DNA of 37,284 nucleotides from Kalymmatonema hyalinum WJT4-NPBG1 (lineage in GTDB: Bacteria; Cyanobacteriota; Cyanobacteriia; Cyanobacteriales; Nostocaceae): contig JAHHIB010000086.1 in assembly GCA_019359075.1 (NCBI GenBank), positions 1-37,284 of the forward strand, in the 5' to 3' direction. Each line of letters opens with the position of its first letter. The first letter of the stretch is position 1. Shown here one piece after another: positions 1 through 8,953 of this stretch. Made by a program: the position numbers and the translations under genes. The notes under the pieces are model-generated. The model saw nothing but the letters and a program-made list of their open reading frames with translations, made no database searches and was not told the DNA's origin.

Positions 1-150
1 TCCCGGATATGTTACAGGCTGGTTAAAACCAGCCGCGTCGTCTTTCATCCCCGGTCTAAAGCACGCTTGGACGGCGCGAGCGCCTGTTCCTCCGGGGCTT
101 TCAGACTCCCGTTAAGTTTCTGGTAAAGTATAGGAGTACAATATCTTGCG
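1..150. other. Structured sequence at window edge, possible end of a mobile element
   Basis: This stretch has no convincing coding frame. It contains a perfect 8-bp hairpin with an AA loop at 17-34 (GGCTGGTT/AACCAGCC) and a longer-range pairing of CCCCGG near 51-56 with CCGGGG near 93-98. The wording around the second pair resembles the structured 3' end of IS200/IS605-type tnpB elements in cyanobacteria, but no tnpB sequence lies inside the window. The identity is inference only. Confidence 0.25.
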
Positions 151-198
151 CCCCTCTCAACCCAAATTTATAAGCTAGAGATCTGAACAAGCTTATCT

Positions 199-798
199 AT
201 GACTTCGACTATTCCCCATAAAACTCGCAAATTTCCAACTCAAGCAATAGGAGCCAAGATTTTTCACTGGATTAACATAATTAGTTTGTTTATTATGCTC
301 ACCAGTGGATTGCAAATTTACAACGCCAATCCTGTTTTTGGTGGACGAGCAGGTTTGCACATTCCCCCTATATTTACTTTAGGAGGTTGGCTCGCTGGAG
401 GTAGACACTGGCATTTTGCTGCTATGTGGCTATTTTCGCTTAATCTTTTGTGGTATGGAATTTATATTTTAATCAGTCGGCGCTGGCGACATCGATTTGT
501 AGGTGTCAATGACGTTAAAGCATTGCAAAAAAGTAGAAATCCCAAACGCCTGATTTATGCTTGGCACCGCATTGTCTATACAGCCATTATTCCTATTTTG
601 CTGCTGGCTATATTCACAGGTATAGGAATGTACAAACCTGCTCAATTTCCTTGGATTGTGGATATGTTTGGCAGCTGGCAAGCACTGCGAATCGTTCACT
701 TTTCTTCAGTACCAATGGTTATTTTCTTTGTAGCGATTCACTTTTTATTAGGTCGTAAGACTGGAGGTGAGGAGTTAACTGAATCTATGTTTTGGTAA
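199..798 (+). CDS. Cytochrome b561-type membrane subunit paired with a molybdoenzyme
   Basis: A 199-residue integral membrane protein with about four hydrophobic helices and histidines placed for b-heme ligation (AKIFHW near residue 22, GRHWHF near 68, WHRIVY near 122, RIVHF and AIHF near 165-180). This is the pattern of the cytochrome b/b6 and Ni-Fe hydrogenase b-subunit family. It ends 49 bp before a Tat-exported molybdopterin oxidoreductase on the same strand, which suggests a two-gene unit in which this protein passes electrons from the quinone pool to the periplasmic enzyme, as MsrQ does for MsrP. It is not an MsrQ sequence homologue as far as can be judged by eye. No strong Shine-Dalgarno sequence precedes the ATG. 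Confidence 0.8.
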   Translation: MTSTIPHKTRKFPTQAIGAKIFHWINIISLFIMLTSGLQIYNANPVFGGRAGLHIPPIFTLGGWLAGGRHWHFAAMWLFSLNLLWYGIYILISRRWRHRFVGVNDVKALQKSRNPKRLIYAWHRIVYTAIIPILLLAIFTGIGMYKPAQFPWIVDMFGSWQALRIVHFSSVPMVIFFVAIHFLLGRKTGGEELTESMFW

Positions 799-847
799 AC
801 GAACGGTAGAAGAAAAGTGGGGCAGTGGAAATACAATAACTAATACT

Positions 848-1570
848 ATGAATTTAATTCGTGTCAATCGTCCTGAATTATCACGCCGTCAGTTTCTAAA
901 AGTTTCTGGACTCTCTAGCATGAGTGTTCTTCTTGGTGGATGTGGTACACCAATATTTGAAGATGTTGTGGGCAAACTTTCTGAACCACTCAATCAGAAG
1001 GTTGAAGCTTTCATATTTAAGCCACAAAAGCCGGTGCCAGAATTCTCTCCCAGTGAGATTGAACCAGAAGGTTTGTTAATTAATAGCTTCAGATATACTC
1101 CAATTATTGACCCGGCAAAGTATCGTTTAATTATTGACGGTGAGGTAAATAATCCTCTGAGCTTAAGTTTAGCAGAAATTCAATCTTTGCCCCTAACGTC
1201 CATGATAATTCGCCACGTTTGTGTGGAAGGTTGGGCGGCAATTGTACAATGGGGAGGCGTTCGTCTACAAGAAATCGTTGCTCTTGCCCAGCCTAAAGCA
1301 AATATCCGATATGTTTACTTCAAATCGGCGGATGGTTACTATTCAAGCTGGGATATTGCTTCAAGTTTGCATCCCCAAACTTTATTAGTTTATCAGAAAA
1401 ACGGTGAACCTTTGCCAGTAGAAAATGGTGCGCCCTTGCGTTTAGCTTCTCCCGTTAAGCTTGGATATAAGCAAAGTAAGTGGGTCACTCAAATTACCCT
1501 TGTGAGTCAATTGTCCCCTTTGAGAGGCTATTGGGAAGACCAAGGTTATGAATGGTTTGCAGGACTTTAA
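848..1570 (+). CDS. Molybdopterin-dependent oxidoreductase (sulfite oxidase/MsrP fold), Tat-exported
   Basis: A 240-residue protein of the oxidoreductase molybdopterin-binding family. The N-terminus has a twin-arginine motif (SRRQFLK, residues 12-18) followed by a hydrophobic stretch ending in LLGGC with Cys32, which fits a lipobox, so it may be a Tat-exported lipoprotein. Cys125 in RHVCVEGW is at the position of the molybdenum-ligating cysteine of the sulfite oxidase superfamily. The adjacent cytochrome b gene is the likely electron donor. The substrate cannot be read from sequence. Methionine sulfoxide repair (MsrP-like) is one possibility and other S- or N-oxides are equally open. Confidence 0.85.
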   Translation: MNLIRVNRPELSRRQFLKVSGLSSMSVLLGGCGTPIFEDVVGKLSEPLNQKVEAFIFKPQKPVPEFSPSEIEPEGLLINSFRYTPIIDPAKYRLIIDGEVNNPLSLSLAEIQSLPLTSMIIRHVCVEGWAAIVQWGGVRLQEIVALAQPKANIRYVYFKSADGYYSSWDIASSLHPQTLLVYQKNGEPLPVENGAPLRLASPVKLGYKQSKWVTQITLVSQLSPLRGYWEDQGYEWFAGL

Positions 1571-1640
1571 AAATTAAAAATTAAATTTTTATTCATATTT
1601 TAAAAGATATTTTATTGATTTGTTTATTTATTTAGTAAAT

Positions 1641-3083
1641 ATGAACTTTTTTGATAAGTTAAATCAGGCAATTTCACAAAATGAAACTTTACTATTTGTA
1701 GGGTTAGACCCCAATCCAGAAATGATACCCGCCCGCTACAAATCTCAAGATATCATTTCTGGGTTGGGGGATTGGTTACAATTTATGATTTCTGAAACAG
1801 CCGATAAAGTCTGTGCCTATAAGCCTACACTTGGATTTTATGAAGCTTTAGGTGCTCCAGGCATAGAATTGCTGCAACGAACTCTAGCAGCTATCCCCGC
1901 CCAGATTCCAATTATTTTAGACGCCAAACATAGTGATTTAAACACAAGTACTATCTTTGCTCAGACTGTGTTTACAGAATGGAATGTAGACGCTATAACT
2001 TTGACCGCCTATATAGGACAAGACCTTGTAGCCCCTTTTTTGGTTTACCCAGATAAGGCTGTTTTTATTTTGTGCTGTACTTCTAATCCTACTGCTGTCA
2101 CTTTACAGCAATATCCTTCGACTGAGGCACCTCTTTATTTACAAGTTGTCAAGGAATCAAAAAATTGGGGAACTCCAGAACAACTGGGTTTAGAAGTGGG
2201 AACGACGAATCCTGATATTTTGGCTCGTATTCGTGCAGTTTCTCCCGAACGAATTATTATGGCTCGTAGCATCTGGGCAGAGGGTAACAACCTTTCCAAA
2301 ATTTTAGCAGCTGGTCTGAATGCTAACGGTGATGGTCTGCTGATTCCTGTTCCTCAAGATATGTTGACACAGGAAGATTTGTCTGATCAAGTTCAGTCTT
2401 TGCAAGCAGAAGTTAATCAAGCAAAAAATGAAATTACCTATGATGCTTCTAGTTGTTCTGTATGGTTCCCAGATGTTTGTTTATTAGAACAACACCCTCT
2501 ACAAGATTTGATTCTGCAACTTTATGATATTAGTTGCATTATGTTTGGTAACTATGTCCAAGCATCAGGAGCCACATTTCCTTATTATGTCGATTTACGA
2601 AAAATCATTTCTAATCCGCAAGTTTTTAATCAAGTTCTCAATGCCTATCAGGAGATTTTGAAAAGCTTGCAATTTGATAGAGTCGCAGGTATTCCCTACG
2701 GATCTTTACCTACTGCAACTGGTTTAGCCTTACGTCTCAATTGTCCAATGATTTTCCCTCGTAAAGAAGTGAAGGCACATGGAACTCGAAGGTTAATTGA
2801 GGGTGAGTTTTCTCCTGGAGAGACGGTTGTGGTAGTTGATGATATTCTCATCAGTGGTAAAAGTGTAATGGAAGGAGCAGGAAAGTTAAAATCTGTGGGA
2901 TTAAATGTCAATGACATCGTGGTTTTTATCGACCATGAACAAGGGGTAAAAAATCGGTTACAAGAAAATGGTTATCGGGGTCATTCTGTTTTAACGATGT
3001 CGGAAATCACGGAAACCCTGTATCAAGCCGGACGAATTAATGAGGAGCAATTTTCTGCTTTGAGTGAACAATCAAATGTGTAG
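1641..3083 (+). CDS. pyrF-pyrE: Bifunctional orotidine-5'-phosphate decarboxylase / orotate phosphoribosyltransferase
   Basis: A 480-residue fusion covering the last two steps of de novo UMP synthesis. The N-terminal half is the OMP decarboxylase: LDAKHSDL at residues 93-100 is the catalytic DxKxxD signature (Asp94, Lys96, Asp99). The C-terminal half, from about residue 270, is orotate phosphoribosyltransferase with the PRPP-binding motif VVVVDDILISGKS near 395-407. The decarboxylase-first order is the opposite of animal UMP synthase and is the usual cyanobacterial arrangement. The frame also opens with a TTG at 1620, but the ATG at 1641 gives the normal N-terminus (MNFFDKL) and is preferred. 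No obvious operon partner. Confidence 0.93.
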   Translation: MNFFDKLNQAISQNETLLFVGLDPNPEMIPARYKSQDIISGLGDWLQFMISETADKVCAYKPTLGFYEALGAPGIELLQRTLAAIPAQIPIILDAKHSDLNTSTIFAQTVFTEWNVDAITLTAYIGQDLVAPFLVYPDKAVFILCCTSNPTAVTLQQYPSTEAPLYLQVVKESKNWGTPEQLGLEVGTTNPDILARIRAVSPERIIMARSIWAEGNNLSKILAAGLNANGDGLLIPVPQDMLTQEDLSDQVQSLQAEVNQAKNEITYDASSCSVWFPDVCLLEQHPLQDLILQLYDISCIMFGNYVQASGATFPYYVDLRKIISNPQVFNQVLNAYQEILKSLQFDRVAGIPYGSLPTATGLALRLNCPMIFPRKEVKAHGTRRLIEGEFSPGETVVVVDDILISGKSVMEGAGKLKSVGLNVNDIVVFIDHEQGVKNRLQENGYRGHSVLTMSEITETLYQAGRINEEQFSALSEQSNV

Positions 3084-3218
3084 TACGATGTTTTGTCTGT
3101 AGTAATTAAGCAGTCCTGTCTTACTCCCCCTCTCTTGTTCTCCCCTGCGGTGGATGTTGGTGATACGCTCTTTCTATAGGGTCTAATGTAGTGTTGCCTA
3201 CTATAGGAGGTTATACTC

Positions 3219-3446
3219 ATGTATTTTTTCATGCAAGCAGCAGCGCAAGCAGCTAAAGAACCATACCAATTTCCTTGGGCTTTCACAGCTGTGTATGTGA
3301 TTGGCTTTCTTGCTGCTGTCACCATCGGCTCAATTGCTTGGTACAACTCTAAGCGCCCCGCAGGTTGGGAAGACAAAGAGCGTCCTGACTTTGTGCCTAA
3401 AGTTGATAAAGATCCAACTCCAGGGTTGGGTGAGCCGAAGTCCTAG
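3219..3446 (+). CDS. psb35: Probable photosystem II assembly protein Psb35
   Basis: A 75-residue protein with one membrane helix (about residues 22-41) followed by a charged, proline-rich tail containing WYNSKRPAGWEDK. This layout and wording match my recollection of the cyanobacterial Ssl2148/Psb35 family, reported to associate with the CP47 assembly module of photosystem II. The start is well supported by a strong ribosome binding site: AGGAGG lies about 8 bases before the ATG. It stands alone between pyrF-pyrE and the convergent terB. The family name is from memory and should be confirmed by alignment. The coding status is secure. Confidence 0.65.
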   Translation: MYFFMQAAAQAAKEPYQFPWAFTAVYVIGFLAAVTIGSIAWYNSKRPAGWEDKERPDFVPKVDKDPTPGLGEPKS

Positions 3447-3546
3447 ATAGTACTGAGTTGTGAGTGTTCAAGAGCTAGTATCATACGTTCTGATTTTTTT
3501 ATTTTGATAACAAAAAATAATTTACAGAAAGACAAGTACTTACTCA

Positions 3547-3616
3547 GGATTCATTGCTCACAACTCAGGACTCTGTTGGATTCATTGCTCAGAACTGAAA
3601 GAACCCTCAGTTCTGA
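3547..3616. repeat. Short direct repeat and hairpin at the 3' end of terB
   Basis: GGATTCATTGCTCA occurs twice, at 3547-3560 and 3578-3591. A perfect 10-bp inverted repeat, TCAGAACTGA at 3589-3598 and TCAGTTCTGA at 3607-3616, overlaps the terB stop codon. It could fold as a 3' hairpin on the terB transcript but has no following U-run, so it is not called a terminator. Confidence 0.5.
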
Positions 3617-4029
3617 ACCTCAACCCAACGACGGTAAAGCTTTTGAATTTGTTTGAGAATGGCGTTAGACCCAGGTTGGGTTGAATCATTTTTGTCTGAT
3701 AATTGTTGTAATTTCGTCAGGAGTCTTGCTTCTTCTGTTGCCACTTCCCCATCACTGTAAATCAAGCCACTGATCGCTTCAATCAGGTTTTGGTAATCTG
3801 CTGCGCTGGGACTCGCGCCTAAATATTCCTTCACCCACTCGTCAAACTGTTCTGGCTGCACAGCAACCAATTCATGCAGCAAAGGCTGAATTTCCGGCTC
3901 GGTAGCCACACCCTTTTCCTGAGCTATTTTGCGAAGATATTCTCTCTCTTCTGGCTGAATTCTGCCATCAATCCAAGCTGCTCCAATCAGGATTTTAACC
4001 AAATTTGTCACACTCGAATTATTAACCAT
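3607..4029 (-). CDS. TerB-like (tellurite resistance TerB fold) protein
   Basis: A 140-residue soluble helical protein. The segment ILIGAAWIDGRIQPEEREYLRKIA and the later ISGLIYSDGEVATEEA carry the two DG-x-(I/V)-x-x-E-E motifs of the TerB-like fold, which bind divalent metal in the founding member. In cyanobacteria such stand-alone proteins are common and their role is unknown, so the tellurite name says nothing about substrate here. It lies 109 bp downstream of rsmB on the same strand, with AT-rich GAATTAGGAATTGGGAATT repeats between, so co-transcription is possible but unproven. Confidence 0.75.
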   Translation of the reverse strand: MVNNSSVTNLVKILIGAAWIDGRIQPEEREYLRKIAQEKGVATEPEIQPLLHELVAVQPEQFDEWVKEYLGASPSAADYQNLIEAISGLIYSDGEVATEEARLLTKLQQLSDKNDSTQPGSNAILKQIQKLYRRWVEVQN

Positions 4030-4138
4030 GTGTTTTTCCTCAAGGAATTAGGAATTGGGAATTGTTCTTCTTCCCTATTGTCCCTATTACCCATTCCTCC
4101 TTCACTGAAAAATATTACATTTTAAATAGTACTTACCC

Positions 4139-5557
4139 TTAATTCTTGGTTTTTCTTAAGCGCACCAAAAAAAAGCCATCCATGTCCTGTCGGTGCGGCA
4201 AGACTTTCATCCAGCCTTGTGGAGTCGAATACGCACCAGCAGGGGAATCTACACTAGGAGGCTCAATTTCCCAATTTGGATGTTCAGCCAGAAATGACGA
4301 AACCACATCTTCATTCTCTTTTGGATGCAGCGTACAGGTGGAATAAACAAGGACACCATTTTGCTTGACAAAAGTCGATGAATGTGTTATTAATTGTTTT
4401 TGAAGGAGCGCGAGTTCTTCCACAGTTTCTGGTGTCTGTCGCCAACGAGCATCAGCATGGCGGTGTAAAGTCCCCAAACCAGAGCATGGAGCATCCAGCA
4501 GTACGCGGTGAGCAGTGTTTTCAAACTGCGGCATATTACGGCTGTCACCAGTAGAAATTTCAATCGATTGTAACTTCAGCCGTTGAGCATTTTTTTGAAG
4601 TTTTACGAGGCGCGAGGGAGTGCGATGGCGCAGAGCGCCCGCTTCGCGATCGCAAGCAAAAATCTTCCCTTCATCCCTCATCAACTCTGCAATGTGAGTT
4701 GTTTTACCCCCTGGTGCAGCACAAGCATCAATCACCACCTCACCTGGTTGCGGGTCGAGTAAATGACTGACCAACTGGGCGCTACTATCTTGTACAGTCC
4801 ACCAACCCTCGTTATAACCAGGCAGATTTTGAATAGGACCAGCATTACTCATCAATCGTAAAGCTTGTGGTAGGTGGGGAACACGTTGAAACGAAACACC
4901 CGCAGATGTCAACGCCGCCTCAACTTCTTCTAGAGAGGTGCGAAGGGGGTTTACTCGCAGGTCAATTGTAGGAGTTTTGTTCATCCATAAGCAAAGTTGT
5001 TCTGTTTGTGCCAAACCGAATTGTTCCACCCAAACTTGAATAATCCAGTCAGGAAAGCTGTATAAAATACCCAAGCGTTCTATGGGATCAGAAAATTCAA
5101 CAGACAAGAAAGAAGATAGAAAACTTTCTTCATTCTTGATTGTTCCATCTTCTTTCTTTTCTAAACGAACATATTGCCGCAATAAACCATTGACAAAACC
5201 TGTGAGTCCAGAAAAGCCATTCTCTCTGGCGAGTTGGACGGTAGTATTTACAGCAGCACTTTCAGGAATTCGTTCCTGATACTGTAGTTGGTACAAGCCC
5301 AAATGCAGAATGGTGCGGAGGTCTTTTGGCTGTTGGTGAGATTTCTTTTTACCTAATTGGTCGATCAAGGCGTCAAGGGTACGCTGTCTTCTGGTGCAGC
5401 CATAAACTAATTCTGTGACAAGGCGGCGATCGCTATCAGCTAGATTTGCTTTTTGCAGCACTCTATCTAGGGCAATGTCAGCATAAGCCCCCTTGTGAAC
5501 GTCTCGCAAGGCAATAAAAGCTAGTTGACGAGGGGATGTAAACAATTCAAAATTCAA
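4139..5557 (-). CDS. rsmB: 16S rRNA (cytosine-967-C5)-methyltransferase RsmB
   Basis: A 472-residue protein with an N-terminal NusB-like RNA-binding domain (about residues 8-130) and a C-terminal Rossmann methyltransferase. DACAAPGGKTTHIAEL (277-292) binds S-adenosylmethionine. DAPCSG with Cys358 and STCT with Cys408 are the two cysteines of m5C methyltransferases. Oddities: the only usable starts are TTG codons (5557 or 5545) inside an AATTTTG repeat, with a stop codon immediately upstream. Eight residues (305-312) appear inserted by a 24-bp palindromic repeat at a HIP1 site. A second insert with inverted repeats lies near residues 134-152. Neither breaks the frame. Confidence 0.92.
   Translation of the reverse strand: MNFELFTSPRQLAFIALRDVHKGAYADIALDRVLQKANLADSDRRLVTELVYGCTRRQRTLDALIDQLGKKKSHQQPKDLRTILHLGLYQLQYQERIPESAAVNTTVQLARENGFSGLTGFVNGLLRQYVRLEKKEDGTIKNEESFLSSFLSVEFSDPIERLGILYSFPDWIIQVWVEQFGLAQTEQLCLWMNKTPTIDLRVNPLRTSLEEVEAALTSAGVSFQRVPHLPQALRLMSNAGPIQNLPGYNEGWWTVQDSSAQLVSHLLDPQPGEVVIDACAAPGGKTTHIAELMRDEGKIFACDREAGALRHRTPSRLVKLQKNAQRLKLQSIEISTGDSRNMPQFENTAHRVLLDAPCSGLGTLHRHADARWRQTPETVEELALLQKQLITHSSTFVKQNGVLVYSTCTLHPKENEDVVSSFLAEHPNWEIEPPSVDSPAGAYSTPQGWMKVLPHRQDMDGFFLVRLRKTKN
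4622..4645. repeat. 24-bp palindromic repeat inserted in frame in rsmB
   Basis: The segment adds the residues EAGALRHR between ACDR and TPSR, where most RsmB sequences I recall read ACDR-TPSR directly. It starts at a HIP1 octamer (GCGATCGC at 4646-4653) and ends with a near copy of the same site, GCGATGGC, as a small mobile repeat inserted at HIP1 would do. The match to family consensus is from memory. Confidence 0.5.
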
Positions 5558-5565
5558 AATTTAAA
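5541..5565. repeat. Heptanucleotide (AATTTTG) repeat overlapping the rsmB start
   Basis: Read on the minus strand the segment is AATTTTG repeated about three times. This is the short tandem heptamer repeat common between genes of heterocystous cyanobacteria. Here it supplies both the stop codon just upstream and the TTG start codons of rsmB. Confidence 0.6.
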
Positions 5566-5732
5566 ATATGCCCTACGGGCACGCACTTTACAAAATTGGA
5601 CAAGCCAATGGTAACAAGTGTCTTGGCGGTCTTGCTTGTACAAATGAAACGCATTCCTGCGATGAGGTGCGTTTACGTAACCGTAACGCACCCTGGTTTC
5701 ATGAAAATCAGCTTTAAGTTACTTTACAAGTT

Positions 5733-7184
5733 TTAACTCAAGTACACAGTGTCAACTTGAACCAGTTCAAACTCACAAGCCCTAGAAGCAGGTTCTACGC
5801 TGAATGGCGCAAAAGTTACTAAAGGTAAAAATGTGGGGTTTTGCAATAGTTCTTTTGCTAACAAGAATCCAGCGATTGTCCAAGTTTGATATTTTCTGGC
5901 TTGTTTGCCCATCAGTCGCCCTTTCTTACCGTCGTAATACTCTGGCCATTCGTCTAGATGCAAGCGTGCTTCTGCAATTTCAACAGCCTTATGTCCAAGC
6001 TCTATTCTATTGGTTTTCACAGCTGCTGCTGACAACAACCATAATAAGACTGGCCAACTTCCACCATTGTGATACGACCAAGGTCTATTTTTCGGGTCAC
6101 ATCCAGTGACAATTCTGTACTCGTCGTTTTCCAAAGCTGGGAAACAAAGTTTCATGGGCATATCTCCCACCAAGTCATCCCATCTCTCTTCGATGAGATT
6201 CATAATTGCTTGTGATTGCTCTTCACTCGTCAGATCTGAAACAACAGCCACTAAGTTTCCTAAAGAAAAGAAGCGAGTATCTAGCTGTGAAGGTCCAACA
6301 TTACCAACGAGAAAACCACCTTTTCTTGGCAGCCATTTGTCCAATTCATAATAGGGCAGCGAATCTGCATATATATTGAAGGGATTCGCTGCTGCTTTGC
6401 CATACTCTTCACTCTTAAAGCGATAGATCTTGTTTAAGCGATGAAGATCCATCCAATAATACTGGCGAATATGAGTCCGTAGAAGCGGCAAGCGATTATC
6501 GATAGCTGTAACAATATCTTCGTTACCCTGACAAATCAGCAGTTCTCTAGCAGCACGCAATGCAGCAAAAAATAGAGCTTGAATTTCCAAGGGATGTCCA
6601 TAGATACCCATACGACGGTCAATCATACAAGCGCCGTCTGGAACCAAGATCGTTGGATACATATCAAACCGAGTTGCCAAACACAGTTCCATAATCAATC
6701 TGATACCGTGTTGGAATTGAGGTTGATAAGCCAGAGAGAAATCTTTAGTAGCAACTACATAAGCACGCAATAAAATAACCCACCACAAGCAGGAATCAAC
6801 AGGTGTGACTCGCGCAATAGCGTGTTCACCAAAATCTGCTTCTAGATATTCTTCCTCACCGTCGTCACAGACAACTTTAAAGCTAGCTGGCATTAAACCT
6901 CGGCCCGGCTTATAAGCATCTAATTGCCTTTCTTTCGGCTGTAACTTTAAGGTTTCTTCTAAAAAGTTGCGGACAATATCCGTTCTACCTTTCATTAGAA
7001 AAATAAGAGCAGAAGATACAAAATCCCGAACAAAACACTGATCGTAATTCAGCGCCTCTACGGTTGCATCATAAGCAGCTATTGTCCCTACAGGACGACC
7101 TTTATAATAGAGAATCGACTTTTCTAGCGCTGTCCACGCTTCTTGTTCTATACTTTCACTCGATGCCAAGTCATCTAATTGCAT
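5733..7184 (-). CDS. Alkaline/neutral invertase, glycoside hydrolase family 100
   Basis: A 483-residue soluble enzyme that hydrolyses sucrose to glucose and fructose, the usual route of sucrose breakdown in filamentous cyanobacteria and their heterocysts. GH100 hallmarks run through the length: [10 protein letters not shown] near residue 46, [16 protein letters not shown] with the probable catalytic Asp130, [13 protein letters not shown] near residue 366, and [12 protein letters not shown] followed by [14 protein letters not shown] near 422-450. Length matches Anabaena InvA/InvB. No signal peptide. An AGGAG lies about 13 bases before the ATG. The upstream 1.7 kb lacks a clear gene, so it is probably transcribed alone. 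Confidence 0.92.
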   Translation of the reverse strand: MQLDDLASSESIEQEAWTALEKSILYYKGRPVGTIAAYDATVEALNYDQCFVRDFVSSALIFLMKGRTDIVRNFLEETLKLQPKERQLDAYKPGRGLMPASFKVVCDDGEEEYLEADFGEHAIARVTPVDSCLWWVILLRAYVVATKDFSLAYQPQFQHGIRLIMELCLATRFDMYPTILVPDGACMIDRRMGIYGHPLEIQALFFAALRAARELLICQGNEDIVTAIDNRLPLLRTHIRQYYWMDLHRLNKIYRFKSEEYGKAAANPFNIYADSLPYYELDKWLPRKGGFLVGNVGPSQLDTRFFSLGNLVAVVSDLTSEEQSQAIMNLIEERWDDLVGDMPMKLCFPALENDEYRIVTGCDPKNRPWSYHNGGSWPVLLWLLSAAAVKTNRIELGHKAVEIAEARLHLDEWPEYYDGKKGRLMGKQARKYQTWTIAGFLLAKELLQNPTFLPLVTFAPFSVEPASRACEFELVQVDTVYLS

Positions 7185-8953
7185 TGTAGGGAAAACTCCT
7201 TTTCTCTAGTCAATTGTGGTTTTGTTGTAGATGCACCAATAATGAAGTTATTGCTGCTATTCTCATCATAACAATGCTGATTAATTGAATAGCAAATACG
7301 AACCGCTACACGATAAGTACAGCAACAACGGCTCTAGCTGCTCATTTTTCGCGGCTTAATTGATAGTTATTTTCTTTCAATTAATTATCTCTTTGTAAAT
7401 GAAAGCCGTTGTTTTTTTACTTCAAACAGTCGCATAAACCTATTTTTTCATGATATGTTGCTCTGTTTGAAATCCAAGAACCTTGGTTTTACCAAACAAA
7501 TACATATCTCAGCTACTATGTAATGTTTGCATAATTTTGATGTTTTTATTAAGTAGTTATACTTAAATTCAAGAGAGATAATTTGGACTATGAATGAAAT
7601 GAATGGAATAATTTGACCACGCCCATATGATAAGAATCTATAACAATTTTTCACAAGATGCAATATGATTTTTAAACTTTCTTTTTCACTGCTTAAGAAA
7701 GGCTATTTATTTTACCTCAATTTCCCTTGAATGACGAAATTGTAACAGGTAAAACAGATAAAATAAAGCGTGCAAAAGTACAGGCAGAATACAGGTTTCC
7801 CGCCCTGTATTAAAGAAAAAATCATAAGCAACACAGGTGAAGATAAAGTAACTTTTGAAACAGTAAAAAAAATTGTAACTTGTCTTGAAAAAAGTAACAA
7901 AGCTGTATAATTTGGTAGTTTAGCTAAAGCGAAATCTACTTTTTCTTTAACAGCATTCGGCACCGATTCGCCAAGTACTCCATCGTTTACTGAATCCTTA
8001 CCAAAAACAGACTTAAAGACAACAAAGCAATAGCAGTTAGCTGTGTGCCAAAATGCAGCAGCTAAGAGTGTAAGGTATTGAACAAGTGTTAACACCCGTA
8101 AAAGTAGACCCTAGGAACAGACGCATACCGCTTTTCTAGGATGACGGCATAACCTTTGGGTACTTCCTCTACAGGAGAATTTTATTCTATTACACTGATT
8201 CAATGGAAAATGTGATTTAAAAGTCTACCTTGAAATCTAGCACTGTGCAGCCTAACCTGCTCTGTGAGAGTGACCGAGACTCATTTTATCTCGAATCACA
8301 TTCTGTACAAATCATTACAGTGGATGAGAAAGTTTGTAACCTACTGCACAAAATTCATTATTAGAGGCACCCTTATAAGTACTGATTAAGAATTCTTTAT
8401 GATTTTTTGCATGAGCCTTAACTAAAATCACCATAAGAAACAGTATCGATATATACAGAATACCCTAAGATAAATATTTTTGTTCAGTAAGAATCCGTAA
8501 ATTATTTGAAACTTATTGTAAAGCTTGTGTAAAGTTGTACGTTGAATTTTTTGCTCATCATTTAGGTAGATTCACTTTCGTATATTTATCTTCTTTTTTA
8601 GTAATTAAGTATAAATAAGCATCGCAAAACACGTTTTGCCAGTGATAACTAATGTATTTGCAATATTTAACGCTTAAAAACTGCATATTTATCAGTTTTC
8701 AAGTGAAAAACTAGAGAGGAACCAGTTTTTGTGGGAAAAGTAAGAAAGTTAATTTAGATACAGTTGATTTTTGTCGAATAAGTAAAAAAATAACTTTTCT
8801 TTTCTATAAGTATTTTTAAGTATAAACACTAGTTCGTCAACTAAATTTTTATGTATAACTTTAATTAATAAACCATCTACCGTACTTTCAACAGTTCAGG
8901 GCAGGTCGATTTGTCAAATTTGCAAAAAGATTGCACAGGAACAGGAAAAATTC
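7185..8953. other. Long AT-rich region without a supported gene
   Basis: Open frames here (for example 7448-7663 and 7712-8095 on the minus strand) have biased hydrophobic composition, no recognisable motif and no good ribosome binding site. The 7712-8095 frame (127 codons, GTG start) has two hydrophobic stretches and could be a decayed small membrane protein. The only structured signal seen is the regulatory element at 8485-8534. Regulatory RNA cannot be excluded. Confidence 0.5.
8485..8534 (-). promoter_or_regulatory. Orphan copy of the 11-bp-spaced CTTTA element
   Basis: On the minus strand CTTTACACAAG is followed exactly 11 bp later by CTTTACAATAA, then GTTTCAAATAA, and the element ends in GATTCTTACTG. 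The same layout occurs upstream of the glycine-zipper/PspA-like genes. Here the nearest leftward frame starts 389 bp away at 8095. This is the best-preserved direct repeat of the set. Confidence 0.5.

Noticed and set aside
1-150. Complete insertion sequence at the left edge
   Set aside because: Only hairpins and a resemblance to IS200/IS605 ends are visible. No transposase coding sequence lies within the window.
7712-8095. 127-codon leftward frame with a GTG start
   Set aside because: No family motif, weak initiation region and biased hydrophobic composition. It is mentioned under the intergenic entry as a possible decayed membrane protein but is not supported as a gene.
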